From: PALSA-1296 sp038210275
GTDB taxonomy: Bacteria > Bacteroidota > Ignavibacteria > Palsa-1295
DNA: 64,000 bases
NCBI GenBank assembly: GCA_038210275.1
Contig: JBBQWV010000001.1
Location: forward strand, 124,001-188,000
Direction of reading: 5' to 3'
Numbering within the stretch: the stretch's first letter is position 1; each line of letters starts with the position of its first letter. A program made the translations under genes and the position numbers. The notes under the pieces are model-generated. The model searched no databases, was not told the DNA's origin, and saw nothing but the letters and a program-made list of their open reading frames with translations. Shown in pieces: positions 41,479 through 50,432 of the stretch.

Positions 41479-42726
41479 ATGAAAAAATTCTTTAAGATCG
41501 TCGGTATTATTTTAGGAGTCGTTGTTTTAGTCATTGGCGGTTTTCTCCTTTATCTTAATTTTACCGGACTTCCCGTTTATAGCGATGTTAAACGGCCTGA
41601 TATAAAAGTTGATGTAACACAAGAACGAGTTTTGCGCGGCAAGAAATTTGTGACGATGCTATGCGCCGGCTGCCACCAAAACCCTATTACCGGAAAATTG
41701 ACGGGTCAGCACTTGACAGACATGGCACCATTTGGTGAAATTTATTCCCAAAATCTTACACAAGATCCGAACGTTGGCATAGCAAATTGGAAAGATGGTG
41801 AGATCATTTATTTTCTTCGGACGGGTGTACACCGTGACGGGCGTTATATCCCACCATACATGCCGAAGTTGCCAAACCTTTCTGAAGAAGATATGATGAG
41901 TATCGTCTCATTCCTCAGAAGTACGGACCCATTAGTGCAAGCCGATCCAACACCTGATACAGCATGTAAACCATCAATACTTGCAAAATTATTGGCACGT
42001 GTAGCTTTTAGTCCGCTTGAATACCCGAAAACAACGATCGTTGTTCCGTCTCAAGATGATAAGATAAAGCTTGGAAGATATTTTGTAGCAAATCTTGGAT
42101 GTTATCAATGTCACTCTGCGGATTTCAAAACGAATAAGGAAGTTGATATAGAGAATTCAAAAGGATTTTTAGGGGGTGGCAATGAACTCTTAGATGCAAG
42201 CGGGAGAAAGATATATGTGCCGAACATCTCGGCAGATAAGGAATTTGGGATAGGAAAATTAACTGAGGCGGAATTTGTGCGTTGCGTCCGAGATGGGTTT
42301 CGTCCTGATAACTCTCCTATCCGATTCCCCATGGAGCGTTATTTGGAATTAACAGATGCTGAAATTTCAGGTATTTATGCGTATATCCATTCGATGCCCG
42401 CTATCGCTAATCCTAATAAACATTTTGAAGCCAATGATGCCGGAAAATATGCATCTCAGGGTGAGATGATCTATAAAAAATATTCTTGCTTCGCATGTCA
42501 TGGAGATGCCGGTATCGGCATCTGTGATCTCCGCGAAGCATATCGTAAATATGGAAATAATGATTCGCTTATTGCATGGATCCGAGACCCCTCTAAAATA
42601 AAATCTGGTTCGAAAATGCCGACATGGAGCGGTGTAATTAAAGAAGAGGAATATGTTCCTTTGGCCGAATATGTAAGGCTTCTTGGTGAACGGAAGAATA
42701 CAGCACCGACTTCCTCAGCTAAATAA
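41479..42726 (+). CDS. Membrane-anchored tri-heme cytochrome c
   Basis: A 415-residue c-type cytochrome. An N-terminal helix (about 5-28) anchors it in the membrane with the rest in the periplasm. Three heme sites are visible: CAGCH (about residue 62), CYQCH (about 212) and CFACH (about 340), the first two in diheme-like domains. Candidate axial methionines include DMAPFGE. The layout resembles the cytochrome subunits of alcohol or aldehyde dehydrogenases, but no dehydrogenase lies next to it. It may pass electrons to a terminal oxidase. Start ATG 41479. Confidence 0.88.
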   Translation: MKKFFKIVGIILGVVVLVIGGFLLYLNFTGLPVYSDVKRPDIKVDVTQERVLRGKKFVTMLCAGCHQNPITGKLTGQHLTDMAPFGEIYSQNLTQDPNVGIANWKDGEIIYFLRTGVHRDGRYIPPYMPKLPNLSEEDMMSIVSFLRSTDPLVQADPTPDTACKPSILAKLLARVAFSPLEYPKTTIVVPSQDDKIKLGRYFVANLGCYQCHSADFKTNKEVDIENSKGFLGGGNELLDASGRKIYVPNISADKEFGIGKLTEAEFVRCVRDGFRPDNSPIRFPMERYLELTDAEISGIYAYIHSMPAIANPNKHFEANDAGKYASQGEMIYKKYSCFACHGDAGIGICDLREAYRKYGNNDSLIAWIRDPSKIKSGSKMPTWSGVIKEEEYVPLAEYVRLLGERKNTAPTSSAK

Positions 42727-42809
42727 TAAGTGGGGGTTGAGGGATTTGGCAAACAGGAAGAATTCTCATTTGAAATCTCTTCCGATCTCTTTTCGTTTGA
42801 CTCGGCGAA

Positions 42810-44264
42810 ATGACAAAGAATTTCCCTATAACCGAACCGATACTTATTGCCGTTGGGCAGATCGCTGACGAAGCAGGCATTGCCGCGTATGTTGTCGGCG
42901 GATTTGTCCGCGATACGCTGCTTGGTCGCGGCAATGACCGAGATATTGATATTACGGTTATTGGAGATGGTGTAAGCTTTGCAAAACGAGTTTCGAAGGA
43001 ATTTGCCGGATCGCATCTTTCTGTCTATGAAAAATTTCGAACAGCATTAGTTGAAATTGGTGAATTAAAAATTGAGTTTGTTGGTGCGAGAAAAGAATCC
43101 TATCGCTCCGATTCGCGCAATCCTATCACCGAAGAAGGGACTTTGGAAGAAGATCTTTCGCGGAGGGATTTTACTGTTAATGCCTTAGCCGTCAGTCTGA
43201 ATTCTGCTTCGCTCGGCGAGATCGTTGATCTCTTTAATGGTCTGACCGATCTGGAATCTCGCATACTCCGCACACCGCTTAACCCGGTAGTAACCTTCGA
43301 AGATGACCCTCTTCGCATGATGAGGGCTGCACGGTTTGCCGCACAGCTTGAATTTATGGTCGTACCCGAATCTCTTCAAGCTATTTTTGATATGCGTGAA
43401 CGGATTTCGATCGTTTCTCAAGAAAGGATCAGTGATGAATTTGTGAAGATCATGAAGTCAAGAATGCCAAGCTTTGGCATTAATATTTTATACGAGACGG
43501 AATTGCTGGATATAGTTTTTCCGGAGATTGCACTACTTGGCGGGGTGGAACTCCGAACCGAAGGGGAGCAGGAGTATGCCCATAAGGATGTCTTCAAGCA
43601 TACAATGCGCGTCTTAGATAACATGGCAGAGATGTCAGACAATGTCTGGCTTCGATTTGCTGCGCTATTACATGATGTTGCCAAGCCAAAGACGAAGGCT
43701 TTCCGTGAAGGTATCGGTTGGACGTTTTACGGACACGATCATATCGGATCGAAGTGGGTGCAGAAGATTTTCCGTCGGATGAAGTTGCCGATGGAAGCCG
43801 CGAAATATGTCGAGAAACTTGTGCGGCTTCACATGCGACCAATGGCTTTGGTTGATGAAGGCGTTACTGATTCTGCAGTTCGCCGTGTGCTTTTTGAAGC
43901 GGGGGAGGAGATTGATGATCTGCTAACCTTATGCCGAGCCGATATTACTTCCAAAAATCCCCGACTTGTAAAAAAATATCAGACGAATTATGATCTTGTA
44001 GCTGAGAAAATGGTGGAGGTCGAAGAGAAGGATAAGATGCGTGCCTTTAACTCTCCGGTTCGTGGCGAGGAAATAATGACGATCTGCAATCTTCCGCCAT
44101 CGAAAACCGTAGGTATTTTGAAAATTGCCATTGAAGAGGCAATTATTGAAGGGGAAATCCCGAATGAATATGAGGCTGCAAGAGCCTTTTTGCTGGAGAT
44201 CAAGGATAAGATCGTCGCGGAAAATCCATTGACAGAACGAGAAAAGGCAAGAATAACAGTTTGA
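42810..44264 (+). CDS. CCA tRNA nucleotidyltransferase/poly(A) polymerase family, HD domain
   Basis: A 484-residue class II nucleotidyltransferase. The head domain shows VVGGFVRDTLLGRGNDRDIDI with the GG and DxD metal motifs, RRDFTVNALAVSL, and EDDPLRMMRAARFAAQ; the neck is followed by an HD phosphohydrolase domain (RFAALLHDVAKPKTK). Bacteroidota members of this form maintain the 3' CCA of tRNA and the HD domain removes 2',3'-cyclic phosphates. Whether this one adds CCA or poly(A) cannot be decided from sequence. It starts about 84 bases after the cytochrome gene. Confidence 0.9.
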   Translation: MTKNFPITEPILIAVGQIADEAGIAAYVVGGFVRDTLLGRGNDRDIDITVIGDGVSFAKRVSKEFAGSHLSVYEKFRTALVEIGELKIEFVGARKESYRSDSRNPITEEGTLEEDLSRRDFTVNALAVSLNSASLGEIVDLFNGLTDLESRILRTPLNPVVTFEDDPLRMMRAARFAAQLEFMVVPESLQAIFDMRERISIVSQERISDEFVKIMKSRMPSFGINILYETELLDIVFPEIALLGGVELRTEGEQEYAHKDVFKHTMRVLDNMAEMSDNVWLRFAALLHDVAKPKTKAFREGIGWTFYGHDHIGSKWVQKIFRRMKLPMEAAKYVEKLVRLHMRPMALVDEGVTDSAVRRVLFEAGEEIDDLLTLCRADITSKNPRLVKKYQTNYDLVAEKMVEVEEKDKMRAFNSPVRGEEIMTICNLPPSKTVGILKIAIEEAIIEGEIPNEYEAARAFLLEIKDKIVAENPLTEREKARITV

Positions 44265-44444
44265 CAGCCTCGATTTTGAGTAAAATGTAGCTTTCCAAAA
44301 CGATGCAATTCCTCATCTTATTGCTTTGTTGTAATCCGACATAAAATTTGCTTGAGTAACCCGAAAAGTTACCCCATTATTAAATATTGGAATTAGACGT
44401 AATTTCTTGAAACGAAGTAACTTATTCAGCGTAGATTGCCGATA

Positions 44445-45782
44445 ATGAAAACTATAATTTTATTCCTCTTGCTCGGATCAGCCTCTGCCGCATTTTGCCA
44501 GCAGCACCTGACCGGCACCAATGAATTGACTCTGGATGAGGCTATCAAAATGGCTCTCGAAAAGAACTATATTACTCGATCATCATCGAACGATCTTACG
44601 ATTGCCCAATATGGCAGCACTAAGGCAAATGACAATTTGCTCCCGACTGCAATTGCAACAGGAAGTTACGGATACTCCCATGCTCTTACATCACAGCAAG
44701 ATTTCTTGGGTCAGACCCTCGATCCAAATTCGCAGAGACTTACTTATAATGTCGGCGCAAACGTTAATATTTATAATGGAGGTTTCGATGCCTCTAATAT
44801 CCGCTCTGCAAATTACAGCCTTGATGCGGCTAAATATAATCTGAAATGGGTTCGCCAGCAAGTAGCGTTCAATGTTGTTTCTTCGTATATAAACGCATTA
44901 CGGACGAAAGAGCTTCAAACGACAAATGATAAAACTCTTGCCGAATATAAGTCACAACTCGACCGTGTCAAAGGACTTTTTTCTGCCGGATCAATTCCTG
45001 TCGGACAGGTTTATCAGCAGGAGGCAGTAGTTGCTCAGCAGCAAGTGCAAGTAATCCAGGCAAGAAATAATTTTGAAAATGCTAAAGTTGATCTGCTGTT
45101 CCTATTGAATGTTGCTCCCGATTCATACTCGAATTATGATATTACTCTGACCGGAATTGATACAACAATGCTCAGTCTGGAAAGCAAAAAATCTGCTGTG
45201 CAGCCGACTCCTTCGATTATTAATTCGCTTTTGGATCAGCGTGAGGATTTTCTTTCTCAACGCAGTTCGATCTTATCGTCTGAAGCAGCTATTGGTCTTA
45301 CGCGTGCTGCCCTTCTTCCACGACTCGGAGCTAGCTTAGGAATTGGAGGAACAGGAAGCGATCCGCAAATTCAGAAGATATCATTATTTCATTCTTTAAC
45401 CGGAGGATTAAATCTGTCAGTCCCAATTTACGATGCAGCTCAGAACAGATTGCAGATCGAAATTCAGGAGATCGAACTCGAAACAAGCAAAGTTCATTTG
45501 GAGCAATCAGAGCAGCAATTTCGCAGTGATGTAGCAAAAGCACAAAATAATCTTCGGGGAGCAGAGCAGACACTTGATGCAACGGTAAGTGAATTACGAT
45601 CAGCAGAAGAAAGCTTACGCTCGGCAACGGAGCGTTTACGCGTTGGCGCAGGTATTCAAGTTGATGTTATTATTGCGGAGACTCAAGCCCAGACAGCACG
45701 AACAGATCGTGTGAATGCTGTTTATAATTACTTGCTTGCGACCAAGCAGCTTGAATATCTTTTAGGCAAAACAAATTATTAA
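44445..45782 (+). CDS. TolC family outer-membrane efflux protein
   Basis: A 445-residue outer-membrane channel of the TolC family. Signal peptide ends in SAAFCQ. Two repeats of the family are seen as LTLDEAIKMALEKNY and, in the second half, GLNLSVPIYDAAQNRLQI, with long helical stretches (about 330-420, rich in Q, E and A) for the periplasmic tunnel. It opens a drug- or substrate-efflux operon with a MacA-type adaptor and MacB-like ABC parts. An upstream TTG at 44436 is less likely than ATG 44445. The preceding 180 bases have no gene. Confidence 0.9.
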   Translation: MKTIILFLLLGSASAAFCQQHLTGTNELTLDEAIKMALEKNYITRSSSNDLTIAQYGSTKANDNLLPTAIATGSYGYSHALTSQQDFLGQTLDPNSQRLTYNVGANVNIYNGGFDASNIRSANYSLDAAKYNLKWVRQQVAFNVVSSYINALRTKELQTTNDKTLAEYKSQLDRVKGLFSAGSIPVGQVYQQEAVVAQQQVQVIQARNNFENAKVDLLFLLNVAPDSYSNYDITLTGIDTTMLSLESKKSAVQPTPSIINSLLDQREDFLSQRSSILSSEAAIGLTRAALLPRLGASLGIGGTGSDPQIQKISLFHSLTGGLNLSVPIYDAAQNRLQIEIQEIELETSKVHLEQSEQQFRSDVAKAQNNLRGAEQTLDATVSELRSAEESLRSATERLRVGAGIQVDVIIAETQAQTARTDRVNAVYNYLLATKQLEYLLGKTNY

Positions 45783-45816
45783 TTTTTTACGAATTTAGGT
45801 AAAGCATTTTAATTCT

Positions 45817-47160
45817 ATGGACACACCAATTTCCCCCGCACCAAAAACGGTAACGACAAAAACCGTTGTCGATAAGATAAAAAAGAAAAAGAAGAGAAAC
45901 CGAATAATCTGGATATCCATTATCGGATTAGTCGTGATTATCGGCGTGCTGATCGTCATCAAGAGCGGAAAAGAAAAACCGATTACCGTTCAGACCGAAA
46001 AAGTATCGCAGAGGACGATCACCGAAATCGTGCAGGCAACTGGGAAGATTCAGCCTGAAACATCAGTGAAAATTTCGCCTGAAGTATCCGGAGAAATCAT
46101 ACAACTTCCTTTTAAGGAAGGAGCTATCGTGAAAAAAGGTCAACTCCTAGCCGAAATTAAACCCACAGCTATCAAAGCGCAATACGAAGCGGGAGTGGCT
46201 CAGTTAGAAGGTTCTAAAGCACAGTCCGAGCAGGCGAAAGCTCAGAAACTTCAGGCTGAACTTGGATTGAAACGAACGAAGCAATTGCACGATAAATCAC
46301 TTTCATCCGATGCTGATCTTGAATTGTCACAACAACAGTATGATGTGGCTTCTGCAAATCTTAATTCCGCATTGCATAATGTCGGTTACTATCAGAATAA
46401 TCTGACACTTTTTTCTGAGAGTCTTCGCAAGACTTCGGTTCTTTCTCCGATGGATGGATATATCACTCAACTTATTTCGCAGCTCGGTGAAAAAGTTGTT
46501 GGCACAAGTCAATTTGCAGGAACAGAGATCATGGCAGTGAGCGATCTTTCGGTAATGAACTCAATGGTGGATGTTGATGAGAACGATGTCGTAAATCTCA
46601 AGATCGGTGATACTGCCCGAGTGAGCATTGATGCTTTTCCAAATAGGACATTTGTCGGAGTCGTGATCGAAATTGCCAACAGCGCAGAGCTTAAAGGTAA
46701 TGGCACTCAGGATCAGTCAACGAATTTTCAGGTGAAGATTCGTGTAGGTGGTTTCCAGACCGGTGAGCTTCGTCCCGGAATGAGCTGCACAGCAAAGATC
46801 GAAACGCAGACCAAACCGAATATCATGTGTGTGCCGATCATGGCAGTAACACGCAGGACAGTGGAGAGCAAGAAGACGACAACAACCGATGAAGCATCGG
46901 AAGTTGGGAAGAAGCAATCTACTGAAAGTGAAGATGCTCGCTCGCCCACTATCGTGTTTATCATTGATGGCACAAGAGCAAGATCCGTTCAGGTGAAGAC
47001 AGGCATTTCTGATAATTCTTATGTCGAAATTTTAGAAGGCTTGAAGGGTGGCGAAGAAGTTATCAAAGGAAATTACAGCGCTGTATCCAAAGATCTTGAA
47101 GATAAAAAACTTATCAAGATCGATAACAGTAACGGTTTTGGTACCGATAAAAAGAAGTAG
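45817..47160 (+). CDS. MacA-like periplasmic adaptor (HlyD family)
   Basis: A 447-residue membrane-fusion protein. A cytosolic basic N-terminus (DKIKKKKKRNR) precedes one membrane helix at about 29-49. The lipoyl half-motifs VQATGKIQPETSVKISPEVSGEI and VLSPMDGYITQL flank a coiled-coil hairpin (about 125-205), and a beta-barrel and membrane-proximal domain follow. It bridges the inner-membrane ABC transporter and TolC. The C-terminal SKKTTTTDEASEVGKKQSTE insertion is low-complexity. The gene is 34 bases downstream of tolC. Confidence 0.92.
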   Translation: MDTPISPAPKTVTTKTVVDKIKKKKKRNRIIWISIIGLVVIIGVLIVIKSGKEKPITVQTEKVSQRTITEIVQATGKIQPETSVKISPEVSGEIIQLPFKEGAIVKKGQLLAEIKPTAIKAQYEAGVAQLEGSKAQSEQAKAQKLQAELGLKRTKQLHDKSLSSDADLELSQQQYDVASANLNSALHNVGYYQNNLTLFSESLRKTSVLSPMDGYITQLISQLGEKVVGTSQFAGTEIMAVSDLSVMNSMVDVDENDVVNLKIGDTARVSIDAFPNRTFVGVVIEIANSAELKGNGTQDQSTNFQVKIRVGGFQTGELRPGMSCTAKIETQTKPNIMCVPIMAVTRRTVESKKTTTTDEASEVGKKQSTESEDARSPTIVFIIDGTRARSVQVKTGISDNSYVEILEGLKGGEEVIKGNYSAVSKDLEDKKLIKIDNSNGFGTDKKK

Positions 47161-47209
47161 ATACTTTTGAGACACGATATTATCGCGTCTTTAATTCTTT
47201 AGAAAAAAT

Positions 47210-47914
47210 ATGGATCAACATACGGCAGCGAACTCAGTTATTTATCTTGAAGACATCTTCCGTGTCTATGACATGGGCTTTGAGCGCGTTTATGCTTTGC
47301 GCGGCGTTACTGTTGGTGTAGCGCGAAATGAGTATGTAGCGATCATGGGACCATCCGGCTCAGGAAAATCCACGCTGATGAACTTGATCGGCTGCTTGGA
47401 TACACCCAGTTCCGGAAATTATTTTTTTAATGGTACGAATGTTGCAGGCTTAGATGATAACGAACTTGCCGAGATCAGAAACAAAGAGATCGGTTTCGTT
47501 TTCCAGACATTTAATCTGCTTCCACGAAGTGATGCCTTACATAATGTCGAGCTTCCACTGATCTATGCCGGAGTGAAGAAGGAGGAGCGTCTTGAACGTG
47601 CGTATGCAGCCCTCGAATCGGTTGGGCTCTCTGACCGAGCCACTCATAAGCCGAACGAGCTCTCCGGAGGACAGCGTCAGCGCGTTGCAATTGCAAGGGC
47701 TTTGGTAACTCGACCTTCGATTCTTCTTGCTGATGAACCGACAGGAAATCTTGATTCAAAGACCGGCGAAGATATTATGCGCTTTTTTGAAGAGCTTCAT
47801 GATAAAGGCAACACCATCATTCTGGTAACGCACGAAGAAGAGATCGCTCATCATGCTCACCGAATTGTCAGAATCCGAGACGGCGTTGTAGAACGTGACG
47901 AAAAAACAAGATAG
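47210..47914 (+). CDS. MacB-type ABC transporter ATP-binding protein
   Basis: A 234-residue ATPase of the MacB/LolD class. Walker A GPSGSGKST, Q-loop in FVFQTFNLLPR, signature LSGGQRQRVAIARAL and Walker B ILLADEPTGNLD, with VTHEEE for the H-loop. In contrast to E. coli MacB the ATPase is a separate polypeptide here. It powers the mechanotransmission of the two following permeases. It is three bases from the first permease gene. Confidence 0.93.
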   Translation: MDQHTAANSVIYLEDIFRVYDMGFERVYALRGVTVGVARNEYVAIMGPSGSGKSTLMNLIGCLDTPSSGNYFFNGTNVAGLDDNELAEIRNKEIGFVFQTFNLLPRSDALHNVELPLIYAGVKKEERLERAYAALESVGLSDRATHKPNELSGGQRQRVAIARALVTRPSILLADEPTGNLDSKTGEDIMRFFEELHDKGNTIILVTHEEEIAHHAHRIVRIRDGVVERDEKTR

Positions 47915-47917
47915 TCA

Positions 47918-49162
47918 ATGCGATTACTTACCGATACACGCGAAGGTTTATCTATTGCTCTGACGGCAGTCAAAGCTAATCCTCTGCGCTCGGGACTGAC
48001 GATGCTTGGCATTATCATTGGTATTTTTACCGTCACGTTAATGGGTGCATTCTTGAACGGAATGGATCATCTTTTCCGTCAGACAGCCAGCAACATGAAG
48101 ACGGATGTGTATTACGTCGATAAATGGGATTGGGGCGGCGGCGATTGGCGATTGATGCGAAACCGACCTGATGTTCAGGAAGCGTATCTCACCCAACTAC
48201 GTTCAAAAATGACGACCGCTTCTGCCTTCTCAATGTCCGTTGCGAAATGGGGACAGGAAGTAAAATTTAAGAACCGTAGTGTTGAGTTCGTCACAGCGAG
48301 CGGTGTTGATGAAGGCTACCTCACAACTGAATCTATGGAGATTCAGTATGGAAGATTTTTCACTGCTTCTGAACTCTCAAGTGCAAGACCTGTTTGCGTG
48401 ATCGGATACGAGATCGCCTCTAAACTTTTTCCGAATACTACTCCGCTCGGAGAGATTGTGCGCATTGGCGGCTATCCTCTTGAGGTTATCGGAGTTGCAA
48501 AACGTGTCGGTGGTCTTTTTGCTGTCTTCACCGTGGATAATAATGTGATCATGCCGTATTATACACTGCAAACTGCGTTTGGACAAAAGCATCAGACGGT
48601 GACGATCGGAGTCAAAGCAAAAAGTGTCGAGCATAAACTTGATACGAAAGATGAACTTGAGTTCTTTATGCGTCAGATCAGAAGACTCAAACCAAACGAA
48701 CCACTCAATTTCGGAATTAATAACCAGGATCAATTTAATAAACAGATCGACGGCATAACCGGGTTACTTGCAACCGTTGGTTTTCTGATCACTGGGCTTT
48801 CGCTTCTTGTCGGCGGAATTGGCATCATGAATATCATGTACGTTAGCGTGAAAGAACGTACTCGCGAAATTGGAATTCGTAAAGCGATCGGCGCTACAAG
48901 ACGCTCACTTGTTTTCCAATTTCTATACGAAGCGACTATTCTCTCGCTGCTTGCCGGAGCAATTGCCTTACTGCTTGCGTATCCGGTAACTGTTCTTGCG
49001 AATAATTTGATACTGGCAGATTCCGATCTGCATATTGATTTTCCGATTTTTTACGCCGCGTTGGGACTAGGACTTTCTGTTGCTACCGGTGTGATCTTTG
49101 GGATCGCACCTGCTCTCAAAGCTTCGCGGCTTGACCCTATTGATGCGCTTCGCTACGAATAA
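47918..49162 (+). CDS. MacB/FtsX-family ABC permease (1)
   Basis: A 414-residue permease of the MacB-like FtsX family. An N-terminal helix (about 15-38) is followed by a periplasmic domain of about 230 residues, then the family's hallmark VGGIGIMNIMYVSVKERTREIGIRKAIGAT helix block at about 300 and two more helices. The protein binds MacA and transmits ATP-driven motion. It shares its last base with the next ATG, so the two permeases are translated together and may form a heterodimer. Confidence 0.92.
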   Translation: MRLLTDTREGLSIALTAVKANPLRSGLTMLGIIIGIFTVTLMGAFLNGMDHLFRQTASNMKTDVYYVDKWDWGGGDWRLMRNRPDVQEAYLTQLRSKMTTASAFSMSVAKWGQEVKFKNRSVEFVTASGVDEGYLTTESMEIQYGRFFTASELSSARPVCVIGYEIASKLFPNTTPLGEIVRIGGYPLEVIGVAKRVGGLFAVFTVDNNVIMPYYTLQTAFGQKHQTVTIGVKAKSVEHKLDTKDELEFFMRQIRRLKPNEPLNFGINNQDQFNKQIDGITGLLATVGFLITGLSLLVGGIGIMNIMYVSVKERTREIGIRKAIGATRRSLVFQFLYEATILSLLAGAIALLLAYPVTVLANNLILADSDLHIDFPIFYAALGLGLSVATGVIFGIAPALKASRLDPIDALRYE

Positions 49163-50400
49163 TGTCATTACTTAGAGAAAATATCAGGATGGCGCTTGGG
49201 TCGCTTCGCTCGAATAAACTTCGGGCGTTTCTGACGATGCTTTCTATTGTTGTCGGAGTATTTTCAATTATTGGCGCAATGACGGCGCTTGGTATTCTTA
49301 CCACCGGCATCAGTGCTTCTTTATCGCAGCTTGGAAGTGAGACTTTCACGCTGAAAAAATTTCCGACAATCCAAGTCGGCGGCATGGGATGGATGAAATA
49401 TATGCATCGCCGACCAATTACTTATACAGAGATCCGCTTCGTCCGATCGTTTACGAAGTTACCGATAGCAGTAAGCGCAGAAAATACTTTAGCTCCTCTA
49501 ACGATAGCTTATAAAGATCAGAAAAGCGACCCACAGTTTAATCTGATGGGCAGCGATGATTATTTTGCAATCAACCATAATTATACGGTAAGTGAAGGCA
49601 GAATGCTGACGCGCGAGGACGTGGAATATGCGCGCGATGTTTGTGTGTTGACGAGCGATTTGGTAACTCGAGTTTTTAAGAATGGTGAGAAACCGCTCGG
49701 CAAAACTGTACAACTTAATAGCCGTCCCTATCAAGTCATCGGCATTTTTGAGACAAAAGGCGGTGGAGGGGGACAGTCTCAGGATAATTTTGCGCTTATT
49801 CCCATCACAAACTTACTGAAGTATTTTATTGATAAAGATCTTACTTCGCTTACAGCTACCGTTCGCGCTCCATCAGATAAAGAAGTAGGGGCAACAATTG
49901 ACGAGGTGATCGGCGCGATGCGGGCAGCACGAGGGGTGAAGCCGGGAGCCGAAAATGATTTTGAAGTCGAAGATAATTCAAGTTTGAATTTGCAATTCCA
50001 AAGTTTTACTGATTACATTGTCTATGCCGGAGCAGGCATCAGCGCCATCGCACTTCTTGCAGCTTCGATCGGCATCATGAATATCATGCTTGTATCGGTG
50101 ACCGAGCGGACGAAAGAGATCGGAATTCGTAAGGCACTCGGAGCAACCAGAGCAAGCATCATTTCACAATTTCTTACCGAATCGACTATACTTTGTCTGA
50201 TCGGAGGCATTATCGGAATTATCCTCGGAGTTGCGCTGGGTAATATTCTTGCATTCTTTATGCAAGCTCCGGTTTATATTCCATATCTCTGGATTGTGAT
50301 CGGATTAGTAGTCTGTACATTTGTCGGAATCGTCTTTGGATTATATCCTGCAGTTAAAGCTGCGAAGATGGATCCTATTGATGCACTCCGATTTGATTAG
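49162..50400 (+). CDS. MacB/FtsX-family ABC permease (2)
   Basis: A 412-residue paralogue of the previous gene with the same plan: N-terminal helix, periplasmic domain, then SIGIMNIMLVSVTERTKEIGIRK and two helices, ending KMDPIDALRF. The presence of two different permease genes and one ATPase suggests a heterodimeric transporter. Export substrate is unknown; related systems move macrolides, lipoproteins, siderophores or peptides. Confidence 0.92.
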   Translation: MSLLRENIRMALGSLRSNKLRAFLTMLSIVVGVFSIIGAMTALGILTTGISASLSQLGSETFTLKKFPTIQVGGMGWMKYMHRRPITYTEIRFVRSFTKLPIAVSAENTLAPLTIAYKDQKSDPQFNLMGSDDYFAINHNYTVSEGRMLTREDVEYARDVCVLTSDLVTRVFKNGEKPLGKTVQLNSRPYQVIGIFETKGGGGGQSQDNFALIPITNLLKYFIDKDLTSLTATVRAPSDKEVGATIDEVIGAMRAARGVKPGAENDFEVEDNSSLNLQFQSFTDYIVYAGAGISAIALLAASIGIMNIMLVSVTERTKEIGIRKALGATRASIISQFLTESTILCLIGGIIGIILGVALGNILAFFMQAPVYIPYLWIVIGLVVCTFVGIVFGLYPAVKAAKMDPIDALRFD

Positions 50401-50432
50401 CGAATACGATTCCTCTCGTAGATTTGCAATAA

